Shown piece after piece: positions 55,511 to 64,000 of a stretch of 64,000 nucleotides of DNA. Each line of letters begins with the position of its first letter. Positions within the stretch are counted from its first letter, which is position 1. A model generated the notes under the pieces. It ran no database searches, was not told where the DNA came from, and saw nothing but the letters and a program-made list of their open reading frames with translations. The translations under genes and the position numbers were made by a program. The stretch is from Hyphodiscus hymeniophilus (lineage: Eukaryota; Ascomycota; Leotiomycetes; Helotiales; Hyphodiscaceae), in the NCBI GenBank assembly GCA_016508695.1, contig VNKQ01000008.1:186001-250000 (forward strand), read 5' to 3'.

Positions 55511-57226
55511 TCAATATTTGGGCTTCGAAATTTTCCGCAACTTCTCTCCATATTTGAACAAGATCCAAGGAAGCGGAATGAACAGCATAGCAAGGAAAGC
55601 CAACAGTGAGTTTCCCCAACCAAGTCCCAGGGCATCAAACAATGGCTGACCTGCCAAAGGCAAGGAGGCACCTCCGATCGATTGTAATACCTTACTCGCA
55701 GCGACCGCTGAGGCTGCGTATCTTCCATAAGCCTGTACCAGATACATGTTGGTGGAGATCTAAGAAGAAAGTTAGCAAGTCCACTTCATAGGGTCGGTCC
55801 TCCGATTCAGTGTATTCAAAAGCACTCACCATTGCAGGCATCATGCCCATACCGAAGAGGACAGTCCCCAGAATCGGTACGATCCAATGCGTCTTGGCAT
55901 CAGCGGTCCACCCGTACCAAAAGAGAGCCGCCGCTACCAAGGGCGCGCTTATGACCAGTGGGGGTAATCGATACTCCGGCATCATCGCCCCATTGTTGCG
56001 CTGCACAAGTCGCTTGAAGAGTATATCACTTCCCTTCCCCGCAATCGCCATTCCGAGGAGCATGCCAACGCCAAGACCGATGTAGGTCAGTCCTGTGTTC
56101 CGGGTGCTGAAGCCATACTGGTCGATAAACACACGCGGGAAAGTTGTGAGGAATAGATAGAGGTATCCGAACAGGACAGCTACGTAGAAAGACAGGATGA
56201 ACACGATTGGTTCGGTGAACAGCATGTTCAGCGGTCGAGCGATCGCGTTCTTGATGCGTTGGCGAGGTGCCAGTCCGTCGTGAAGCGCGCTTATTAGGTT
56301 GGGATTTCCCGTTTCTTTGCGAAGAGCAGCGGCTTTACGCTCGAGGATGATGACGGGATATGTCTCTTTCAGAAATACCAGACCGAGAAGAAATAGGAGC
56401 CCGGCTATGATCGACTGGAGCCAAAAAATCCATCGCCAGCCTTCGGCATCACCCAAATACCCGCCAATGATGGGACCAAGGACTGGGCCGAGTAAAGGCC
56501 CCATTGCCATCAGCGCCATATAGCCTCCTCGTTTGGCCGGTGGCATGAGATCCCCCACTGTGGCGCCACTGATGGTAATTGATGTACTACCGACTGAGCC
56601 GGCTAGAAGACGGAAGACGATGAGCATTGGCAGACTGTTGGAGACTGCGCAGCAAATGCTGAATACCAGGAAGAGGAATATGGAAGCTACGTAAGCAGGC
56701 CGTCGACCGTAGATCTCGGAGAGAGGAGCAATGATCAAGGGGCCAACTGCGAAGCCGAGGACGAATATTGACACGACCAGGGTTGAGGTTGTAGTGGAGA
56801 GATGGAAGTGCGCTGGTAGCAAAGGAACAGAGGGGGCAAACATAGTAGATGAAAGAGGACTTATTCGATAAATTGTCAGCTGTTGCATCCCGAGAGGCAA
56901 TGAATGGAGGACAAGGGATAGAGCAAGAGGACTCACGTCACGAGACTCATCGCTGATATAAGGCCCAGGTTCTGCCACCTTAGCGACGAATTCCATTTCA
57001 TTGGGTTTTGAGGATCATTGTCATTTTCCCAGCTGACTTTGCTTGGGCGTGATTTCTCGTCTGGCAAGGCCTCTCCAGCATCCAAAACCTCTGGAACCTG
57101 ATTACTCAGAGTGGGCGCCTTGGTTTCTTGAGGTAATGTTGCCTCAACATCTGGGAGATTCGCCGCTGCTAGGGAGGAAGTCTTGGATGAAGGTATCTCG
57201 AGGCTATTCTTCGACTGGGACGTCAT
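55511..57226 (-). CDS. MFS transporter, DHA1 (drug:H+ antiporter) type
   Basis: Model: complement(join(55511..55759,55830..56859,56937..57226)), 522 residues. A cytosolic N-terminus of about 80 residues ends in WENDNDPQNPMKWNSSLRWQ, a signature of fungal DHA1 pumps. The spliced TM1 region gives LVTPLSSTMFAPSVPLL. Motif A is GPLIIAPLSEIYGRRPAYV, and the antiporter motif C region reads LLGPVLGPIIGGYLGDAEGW RWIF. Twelve helices are expected in the plasma membrane, exporting toxic or secondary metabolites by proton exchange. The acceptor of intron 1 is AAG, a weaker AG site, but it preserves frame and homology. It lies tail to tail with a Zn2Cys6 gene, a common regulator/exporter pairing; no biosynthetic genes are visible here. 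Confidence 0.93.
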
Positions 57227-58507
57227 GATATATGATTGATGTTCAAGACGGGAAAAATATCCAAAGCGATGATAATACCCAGAGGAAAGGTGATATCAGT
57301 CGTGTGCTGTCATTGACTTTGGTGATCCGCTGAGTACATCTCTGGAGACTCTTATCCTTCAAATATATAAAAGTTTAGACGAACAAAACACTTCGAGACC
57401 AGACCTAGGATAGAAACTCTCGCACGACGGATTTAAAGAAGAAAACTCCGCAACGGATATAGTGAATCAATGCAAAAGGGCAGAAAAGAACAACAAGAAG
57501 TGAAAACTAACTGTTGACGCACGCTCAGAACCCTCGCAAGGTAGGCCCGATTAGGAAGTTCTCGTGCGAGAGGCTACCCCACATAAACTGCTTCCACCCA
57601 TTGAAATCATACAGCTTGAAATGAAATCCCGCGTACATGCATCTCGGTCATTGGTCAAACCCTCCAGTCGCATGAGATGCGGCTGAGATCTGACATAAGA
57701 CTGCTTGCCTGTCCTACCAGTCTACCAGTATATCATGACTTTTGCATAAGTATTGCAAGTGTTTATCACTCCACAGTCGTCATGGACGACCAGTAGTATT
57801 TACGACGGGACGGACCGACGAATGGTGCCTGGGCTTTTGCATTCCCATCTCACCTTACTATGAAAGGACTTGATATCTACTTCTTTACAATCCAAAGTCC
57901 AGCTACCCTCACTTTCACTTCCAATCGGCTTTAAAATACTACTCAGGCTTGGCTTGTGGTAGAGGCTGGGAGCAGTTCAGGTCATATACGGGAGAGACCA
58001 GAGGACTACTGTAGTACTCTTTCCAGAAAGGCTGAATTTCTCAAGCATTTGCAAACCGACGATACAGGACTTGGGCCTAAACAAGACTTATGTCCTTATC
58101 AGATCTGGCATCCCGCTTGGGGTTCCTCTGTTGACAATGATATCAACCCAAAGATCTACACTGGAGAAGCCAAGGTCAATTAGATGAATGAAGAGAGTAG
58201 ACTGACCAACTGATCGGAAATGGTTTGCCTTTTCAAGTCAGCTTGAAGATCTACTGCCACGAGGGAGCATGGCATATGTGAAGGTGAAACTATCACTGGA
58301 TATGATGGAAAAATAGGCAATTCTTCCAGCGCTATCATTAGCAAATGCAATAAATTCTACCATAGTGAAAGTAGAATCTGTTCTACGAGACTTAAGATGT
58401 CAAACTGAACCATCATTATATTCATTCCCTCGAGTCCAGATCCCGGGTATTCCATCTCAACGCCTTACTTTCCTATTCCTCCCAAACCTCTTCATACCCT
58501 CACAGCT
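57227..58507. other. Intergenic region, no gene
   Basis: About 1.3 kb upstream of the MFS gene and downstream of the CoA-binding gene. Only short frames; several lack an ATG. Confidence 0.4.
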
Positions 58508-59114
58508 TCAACCCCGCTGCTCGTCCAACCCTCTCCCCATCCACCAAGACACACCACCCCTCGCCACCATGACCTCCATCCCCCCGACAGCAGCTTTGAA
58601 CTCCTTCATCGCATAGCTCAGAATCTCATCATCGAAGGTACCAGGTTGTAACCAAACCCCTGGGATCCCCAACTTCTTCGCTTCTTCCAGCACCTTCATG
58701 GTGACCTTGGGAGGCGTGATGATGGACACAGACGTCTCGGCGGGGTGCGGAAGCGCGGAGAGGTTGGGGAGCGTGGCGTATTCTTTGATTTCGAGTTCGG
58801 GCCATGGTGGATAGGCTTTGATGGAGGGGGCGGAGGGGTTGATGGGCGTTGCGGGGATGTTGTGATGCGTGTACCAGGTGAATACTGTTACATGTTAGCT
58901 TATATCAGAACGTAGAGGGATATCTAAATCTGATGTTGGAGATTGAAAGATCGCGAAGTGAAGGTATGAGGGGTAGAGAAAGGAGATGCTCATTCATCCA
59001 GGACCTACTCTTGTGGCCAAACTTTGTTGGGTCACTGCTTGCGCCTACGACGGCGAAATGCGGCGACGAGAAGAAGGCTCTTGCAGCTGCTTCTGAAGTC
59101 ATCTTGAGGCTCAT
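58508..59114 (-). CDS. CoA-binding domain protein (CoA_binding_2 family)
   Basis: Model: complement(join(58508..58884,59009..59114)), 160 residues; alternative start ATG at 59102. The fold begins RAFFSSPHFAVVGASSDPTK FGHK, a glycine-rich Rossmann turn, and continues FTWYTHHNIPATPINPSAPS, LPHPAETSVSIITPPKVTM, LGIPGVWLQPGTFDDEI. This matches the small single-domain CoA-binding proteins such as bacterial YccU. The fold is related to the nucleotide-binding part of succinyl-CoA synthetase. Members lack catalytic domains, and the cellular role is not established. No targeting signal is evident. Length is normal for the family (about 140-160). Confidence 0.88.
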
Positions 59115-59554
59115 AGATTTCTTGTTTCGCACAGATCAAGATAGTGTTTAGATGCGAGCTTCGGATTTTGGGGAGCGACCCTCGGCCGCTTGGGCGATCT
59201 CGGCTGATGAATGGTGCGAATGAAGAAGCTGATCAACAATAATGCCAGAAAGCGTATTTCGTACAATCAGATATGCGAAGTATTGAGCGGAATCCTTAAG
59301 TTTCTTATGGAAAGCGGATTGACGACGACGTAATCATCAATTGGTTGGGGTATTTAAAGGGCATTGCATCGCTCTGAAGACAAATCAAATCATCTCAGCC
59401 TCGTCATCAGCCTTGGGGGAAAGCAACTTCAACATTCACTCCTCACAACACACGGCGTTTTGAACGAGCGTTGTACATTTGGTCCCCAAGTCACTCGTAT
59501 ATTTTAGTACCGCAATCCTCTCCGTTGCTATTAGGAGTTTTGCTGTCCCCAATC
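59115..59554. promoter_or_regulatory. Divergent promoter region
   Basis: 440 bp between the divergent CoA-binding and methyltransferase genes. A TATTTAAA-like element occurs near 59350, followed by a pyrimidine-rich leader toward the methyltransferase. Confidence 0.45.
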
Positions 59555-60499
59555 ATGGCCACCTTTGCGTATGTCCTTCTTTCCCACCCACTTTACCACT
59601 TTACCAAACCAACTGACACACTTCGCAGGAAAGCTGGCTTCTCCGCCGCAGGCTACGCTGCCTTCCGTCCCAGCTATCCTGCGAAAGTCTTCTCCACCGT
59701 CTTGGCCTACCACCATGGTCCCAAGAGCTCTCTTCTTGACCTAGGCTGCGGCCATGGATTGATCGCGCGCGAGCTATCGCAACACTTCAATACCGTCCTC
59801 GGTACCGATCCTTCTTCTTCCATGATCACCCAAGCCCGATCTACATCCTCCGCATATAAGAACATATCCTTTGAGGTTGGCACCTGCGAGGATCTGAGCG
59901 CTATCCAAGATGGGAGTGTCGATATGGTTGTTTCGGGGCAGGCGGCACATTGGTTCGATTACACCAAAGCTTGGCCGGAACTCAAGAAGAAAGTAAGAAG
60001 TGGTGGAACGTTGGCGTTTTGGGGATACAAGGATAATATATTCGTTGATTATCCAAAAGCTTCGAAGATCCTGTTGGATTACTGCTATGGCGATGACACC
60101 ATGGGCCCATTTTGGGAGCAGCCTGGAAGAAATATCCTACGAGAGAAATACCACGATGTCGTTCCTCCTGCAAAGGACTGGGAGGATGTGCAGCGGATTG
60201 AGTACGAGCCGGGCGTCAAAGGGAAGGGCAGTGGAAAAGGGGAGCTGTTGATGCATCGGAGACTTAAGTTGGGGGAGATGGAGGGATATATGAGGACTTT
60301 CAGCAGTTACCATAATTGGATGGCGGGGCATGAGGATGTGAAGAGTAGGAAGGATGGTGGGAGGGGGGATATCGTGGATGAGATGTTTGACAGAGTCCTT
60401 GAGGCTGAGCCCGATTGGAGATCTAAGGGGGATAATTGGAGAGATTTTGAGGTGGAGTGTGAATGGGGAAGTGTTATTCTTATGGCTAGGAGGAAGTGA
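59555..60499 (+). CDS. SAM-dependent methyltransferase (class I, Methyltransf_11-like)
   Basis: Model: join(59555..59568,59629..60499), 294 residues. Exon 1 is only 14 nt (MATF plus two bases), joined to KAGFSAAGYAAFRPSYPAKV, which is the usual start of this fungal family. Motif I is SLLDLGCGHGLIARELS (residues 39-55), followed by the acidic ribose contact VLGTDPSSSM, then SFEVGTCEDLSAI and MVVSGQAAHWFDYTKAWPEL (post I/II region). The family is related to trans-aconitate and small-molecule methyltransferases, such as yeast Crg1/Tmt1-type; the acceptor is unknown. No membrane or targeting segment, so likely cytosolic. The intron is in frame and stop-free, so an unspliced message would encode a 20-residue insert. 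Confidence 0.88.
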   Translation: MATFAYVLLSHPLYHFTKPTDTLRRKAGFSAAGYAAFRPSYPAKVFSTVLAYHHGPKSSLLDLGCGHGLIARELSQHFNTVLGTDPSSSMITQARSTSSAYKNISFEVGTCEDLSAIQDGSVDMVVSGQAAHWFDYTKAWPELKKKVRSGGTLAFWGYKDNIFVDYPKASKILLDYCYGDDTMGPFWEQPGRNILREKYHDVVPPAKDWEDVQRIEYEPGVKGKGSGKGELLMHRRLKLGEMEGYMRTFSSYHNWMAGHEDVKSRKDGGRGDIVDEMFDRVLEAEPDWRSKGDNWRDFEVECEWGSVILMARRK

Positions 60500-61223
60500 A
60501 GACTTGGTTGAAGGGTCAGATTCAGCGTGTGATGAGGGAAGGGATCTTGATACCTTGGCTTTGGATCGAGAATTCCTGGGCTGGCTTTATTTGAAACTAA
60601 TTCCACGATATCATTTCCATGAGCGGTCTCTCTACATATGTCGAAGATGATTAATTGAAATCCATACCTAGTAGGTAGGCATGAAATAAATATCCAGTCA
60701 AGCTCAGTCATAAAATCGACCCCTATCCTCACCGCCCAACTCGCTCGCGTCGCGTTGCCATGCCAGTTTCTCTTCCAACGATTTATCCAGGCACGGACAT
60801 AGAACAAAACTCCTTATCCTGAGACGACTTCAAAAGGTTACATTGTTCCTTTGAATATTCGTTCCTTTCCCAAGCGTCTCCGCAGAAAAACAGAATAAAA
60901 ATCATCCTTCATCATGGTAAGCAAGCACTTTCCCATTGTTTACCAATCACCCCTCGGAGGAAGGCACGAGGCGCCAAAATCTGCTTAGTTGCCGCCGCCA
61001 TCAACAAAGAGGGAAAACACGGCTGCATCAACAACACATCAGCCATACGCTCGAATCCGTATCTCGCGCATACTTCTTGGTTATTGCATATTGATTGCAC
61101 GCATTGCATACCACCACATCAATTGCTCATCCTCATCCATCCCATACGCTTTGTGCCCCTCTTCGCACAACTTCCCTCCCATACCGTACCCAGAGTTGAA
61201 GGGCAGAAAGGGTTTCATTCGAG
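60500..61223. promoter_or_regulatory. Upstream region/leader of the Cdc4-type gene
   Basis: About 720 nt. ATG at 60914-60916 is followed directly by GTAAGC, so the message may begin with a one-codon exon. Otherwise no gene. Confidence 0.4.
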
Positions 61224-61912
61224 ATGGCATCTTCTAACAGTACCTACGACGCGCAGGCAAGCACGAATTACAAGGAAGCATTCGCTCTCTTCGACAAACG
61301 TGGCACCCAGCGTGTGGCTCTCGATTCCTTGGGCGATTTACTCAGAGCTTGTGGTCAGAACCCTACATTGGCGGAGATCAGAGATCTGGAGAAGAACGTT
61401 GGTGGTGATTGTACGTGTACTTATCATTTTGTTCCCCTCCATGTTCCATTTTTGGCAGACACATCCCACCTGGAAGCCAGGACACCGTTTTAATCTACAA
61501 GGACCAACTCTATACCTATTCAAATTCTGCAGAAGAAGCAGGGCAGTGGCTAATGCGTACTCCACAGTCGATTTCGAGACCTTCTCAAAGATCCTGAACC
61601 GACCTGGCGGCTTCCGTGACCCAGGCGAGCCAGAGGAATACTGCCGCGGCTTCCAGGTATTTGACAAGGACATGACGGGATTCATTGGCGTTGGTCAATT
61701 ACGATATATTTTGACAAACTTGGGCGAGAAGATGAGCGATGACGAGGTCGATGAGTTGCTCAAGGCAGTGGATACGACTCCTAACGGAGACGTCAACTAC
61801 ACGGGTATGTCTACTTTTGGACCCGCTACAACCATCGGAATGGCTTGCCGATAAGCAGTCAGCTAACTTGGAGTGTTCAACAGATCTCGTCCGCACGATT
61901 CTCGCGAACTAG
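61224..61912 (+). CDS. cdc4: Myosin essential light chain Cdc4/Mlc1-like EF-hand protein
   Basis: Model: join(61224..61410,61568..61804,61884..61912), 150 residues. The calmodulin-like dumbbell is visible: NYKEAFALFDKRGTQRVALD, LRACGQNPTLAEIRDLE, FDFETFSKILNRPGGFRDPG, GFQVFDKDMTGFIGVGQLRY, ILTNLGEKMSDDEVDELLKA. The spacer with NRPGGFRDPGEPEEY and the C-terminal VNYTDLVRTILAN match fungal Cdc4/Mlc1 myosin light chains rather than calmodulin. The EF loops lack key calcium ligands (for example Gln at position 12 of the third loop), typical of light chains that bind IQ motifs without calcium. It should bind class II and V myosins in cytokinesis and polarised transport. Exon 1 could be preceded by an ATG-only exon (see findings). 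Confidence 0.92.
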
Positions 61913-62452
61913 ATTGTCTCTACAGCCCTGAGAGGGTAGAATGGAGAAATAATATTACAAACCTCGGCAGATGCATGGATATGAGAGTTATTGTAGGCAG
62001 TACTTGTGACGGCATGGATAGGAGCTGTGATGTTTTATGGGGGTGGCATGGCGTTGTATTGTACATTGGTCTTGCTGCTTCTGGTTTATGAAGAGAATTG
62101 AAAGGGATTGATACATGGCATGCCTGTAGAAACATTAACGGCATTTGAGTCATATGCTCCTACCACTATGCATCTTCCTCGTGAATCCCATGTTTGCGGG
62201 CTTTCGACAGCCCTCCGGCAATGTCTTCTCAACGATTGGCGTTGGATGGACTTCATTCCCATCACACGCGGCATTACACTTGTACCCTATTCAAACCCCA
62301 TTAGGTACTACTCAGGACCTGACCATTCTCAGCTCCTTCCCCCAGTTTTAATCTCCTCGCTATGCAGAAAAGCAAATGGTATCTTCGAACTCCAGTCCCA
62401 ATGCCACGCGAATAGCAGTCCCATATAAACCCCTCCATGCCTTCAACATCTC
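61913..62452. other. Convergent 3' intergenic region
   Basis: About 540 nt between the Cdc4-type gene and the 3' end of the STEEP1-like gene; short frames only. Confidence 0.4.
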
Positions 62453-63075
62453 TCATTCCCAAACCCCTCTGCCCTCCCTCCCAACTTCCATATCCCCCTC
62501 CCCAATCTTCCTCCCCTCGACCATGACCCCCGTACTCGAGATGCCATTAGGCAGCAAATAGACCAGCGTCCCCTCAAAGCCCTCCTCCCCTCCCCAGCTC
62601 CGGAAACACGACTTTCGGACCCGGCAATCTCGTACCCGATGACCAAGCTACACCGTCCACATCTCCAGAGCGCCCGCTTCTCGAACCCGTCCTCGCGTCT
62701 TATGATGGTGACTCTGCTGTCTTTCTGCATCCCGAGTAGGAGGGTGTATCCGGCGGCGGGGAGGGGCCTGTCTTGCGTGTCTTGCTTGGCCTGCATGTCT
62801 TTCTCCCCGTCCTCCTGTCCCTCCGATGTTTCCATGGCCTCGGGGTCGACTTCTCGATCGTCAGCATCGTTTGGCCCAGGCGACGGCGGGGAGGAATGGG
62901 AATGGGAATGGGAGTGGGAGAAGGAGGGTGCATGTGAGGGAACGGGGAGGATGTATGCGCCGTCAAGTGAAGGTGGTGCGCGGCGGGGGAGGGTGGAAAG
63001 GGTGTGTGTTGAGGCGAGGAGGAGCGAGGTGCAGATGCAGTGATAGGTTTGGATTTTCGGTGGTAGAATGGCCAT
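62453..63075 (-). CDS. STEEP1-like protein, with an apparent 3' frame break
   Basis: ATG at 63075 starts MAILPPKIQTYHCICTSLLL then ASTHTLSTLPRRAPPSLDGAY; later GYTLLLGMQKDSRVTIIRRE, DGFEKRALWRCGRCSLVIGY. This matches the fungal relatives of human STEEP1 (CXorf56): a CxC start, a basic region, a middle segment and a CxxC pair. Human STEEP1 promotes STING exit from the ER; fungi lack STING and the role here is unknown. A low-complexity insert contains a His-Ser repeat (HSHSHSHSS, 62893-62920) and acidic residues. After YEIAG (about 62635) the frame homologous to the family (GEEGFEGTLVYLLPNGISST) is a different one, ending at 62453; the annotated frame instead stops at 62443. No intron large enough fits, so either an indel error or a damaged C-terminus is likely. 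Confidence 0.65.
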
Positions 63076-63319
63076 TTTTGTTCTGTGGTGGAGGAGAAAG
63101 CATAGGTCGAGTTTGCCCTGCGATGTTGGGGTTGGTGATGCAAATGCCGCTACAGTACTCGTTACTGTGGAAAAGGCTGAGGTTGAGGCTGAGGCTGAAT
63201 GACTTTTTGTTTCACCTCCGTACAGTACAACGCGTGACGCACTGAGTCCTTGCCCTAAATCCTTAGAACGAGGTCTGTTTCGCACTTCTGATATCGAACC
63301 TTCGTTGTCTATTCCCCGG
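63076..63319. other. Short intergenic region
   Basis: About 240 nt between the STEEP1-like start and the cyclotransferase-like stop, both on the minus strand. It has GAGGCTGAG-type repeats at 63176-63199. Confidence 0.45.
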
Positions 63320-63814
63320 TCAGGTTCTCTTCTCAAGTGACTCCATCTGCCAATCTTTCAGATCAAAACTTGCTTCTTTCAACTCCTCCATTCCTGCGTT
63401 CCAAACGAAAGTTTTCCCCGGCACCTCCCTTCCATCGTCAAACCTGATACTACAGTCCTGGATTTTGTATCTCTCCGTCTCGTACTGTTGCAAATACTCA
63501 ACTTCTCTCCTCTTCCGTATTTCGCACGCCACTCCATGAGTCGTGCTATTCGGTTTGAAGATTAGAGCAGGATATCGACCCCACATCATCACCTCCCATC
63601 CCTCGATGCTGGCCGGTTGAAGGATTGGTGTTTCCTCCTGCCGGAGTATTTTGCGGAGTTGTTTGGTGTCCATTAAAGAGCCGTAGAGAAAGAAATACTG
63701 TGGGCGGAAGCCAACATCATCGTCAATATTTGGAGACGAATCATACGCCTGCCTGCTTTGACTTGTGCGATCACTCGGGTACCAATCTTCATATCCTCCA
63801 CTTGGCTTATTCAT
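63320..63814 (-). CDS. Gamma-glutamylcyclotransferase-like (AIG2-like) protein
   Basis: Single exon, 164 residues, ATG at 63814. The conserved entry PQYFFLYGSLMDTKQLRKIL, with the YGSL phosphate/glutamyl-binding loop at residues 44-47, and the later WEVMMWGRYPALIFKPN and THGVACEIRKRREVEYLQQYE mark the GGCT/AIG2 fold. The glutamate in QQYETERY (about 112) occupies the place of the catalytic acid in the family. The fold covers enzymes that release 5-oxoproline from gamma-glutamyl compounds and plant AIG2-like proteins of unknown activity; the reaction of this one is not proven. The first 30 residues are polar and probably disordered. No targeting signal is evident. Confidence in the fold is high. 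Confidence 0.88.
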   Translation of the reverse strand: MNKPSGGYEDWYPSDRTSQSRQAYDSSPNIDDDVGFRPQYFFLYGSLMDTKQLRKILRQEETPILQPASIEGWEVMMWGRYPALIFKPNSTTHGVACEIRKRREVEYLQQYETERYKIQDCSIRFDDGREVPGKTFVWNAGMEELKEASFDLKDWQMESLEKRT

Positions 63815-64000
63815 CTCGATGGTAGCGCATTGATTTTTCCTGTGTCTTTACAATATCTTATCTTTAAGACGCTGCTTCAAGTGAAAGCCTAAAGCCTCTG
63901 AAACCAATTCTTTTGCGTGTGTCTTGATTGCTGGCGGAGTCGTTGCAGTTGAGTTTCTATTTGGAGAAGATGGTTGCAAGAAGATACATTCAAGTGTTTT
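63815..64000. other. Right-edge intergenic sequence
   Basis: About 190 nt upstream of the cyclotransferase-like gene to the window end; likely promoter, no gene seen. Confidence 0.4.

Overview
The window looks like nuclear DNA of a filamentous ascomycete (Pezizomycotina; a Leotiomycetes-like fungus is my guess, not proven). The reasons are many short GT-AG introns of about 45-60 nt, mostly intron-split genes on both strands separated by 0.3-3 kb, three Zn2Cys6 transcription factors, two HET (heterokaryon incompatibility) genes, a PTH11/rhodopsin-like membrane protein, a GPI-type serine/threonine-rich wall protein, and fungal transporter families. I rebuilt gene models by joining reading frames at splice sites and checking that summed exon lengths are multiples of three. 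About 27 genes are supported.

Layout. 1-9.8 kb: the 5' part of a Zn2Cys6 regulator runs off the left edge, divergent from a DHDPS-type aldolase. Then come GINS subunit PSF2, an anion:cation symporter-type MFS permease, and a second Zn2Cys6 factor. 11.5-20.4 kb: a small Arg-rich hypothetical gene, a CHIP-type TPR/U-box ubiquitin ligase, the five-exon QCR10 gene of respiratory complex III, a small hypothetical gene with a distinctive C-terminus, and the ER glucosyltransferase ALG10. 21.6-31.8 kb: a rhodopsin-like membrane protein, a PIF1-family helicase fused to an RNase-H1-type hybrid-binding domain, a membrane-anchored aspartic-protease-like protein that lacks a catalytic aspartate, and a secreted GPI-type wall protein.

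31.9-39.2 kb: a large HET gene that appears broken (two frame breaks, two nonsense codons) and carries a 9-bp minisatellite coding for poly-Glu, then a DUF3292 membrane protein. 42-50 kb: a ten-exon aldo-keto reductase, an acetate-transporter-family (Ato/Gpr1/YaaH) protein and an unrecognised membrane protein, with two gene-poor stretches of about 3 kb. 50.7-57.2 kb: an intact HET gene, a third Zn2Cys6 factor that shares a 261-bp divergent promoter with it, and a DHA1-type drug exporter tail to tail with the factor. 58.5-63.8 kb: a CoA-binding-domain protein, a SAM methyltransferase, a Cdc4-type myosin light chain, a STEEP1-like protein with a 3' frame break and a gamma-glutamylcyclotransferase-like protein.

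Most genes are unrelated housekeeping functions. Possible functional pairs, by proximity only, are regulator+aldolase (left edge), permease+regulator (6-9.8 kb), and regulator+exporter (52.9-57.2 kb). The most unusual items are the hybrid-binding-domain/PIF1 fusion with SUMO-interaction-like motifs, three GC-AG introns, the decayed HET gene whose stop codons fit RIP-type C-to-T changes, and the apparently inactive A1 protease-like receptor.
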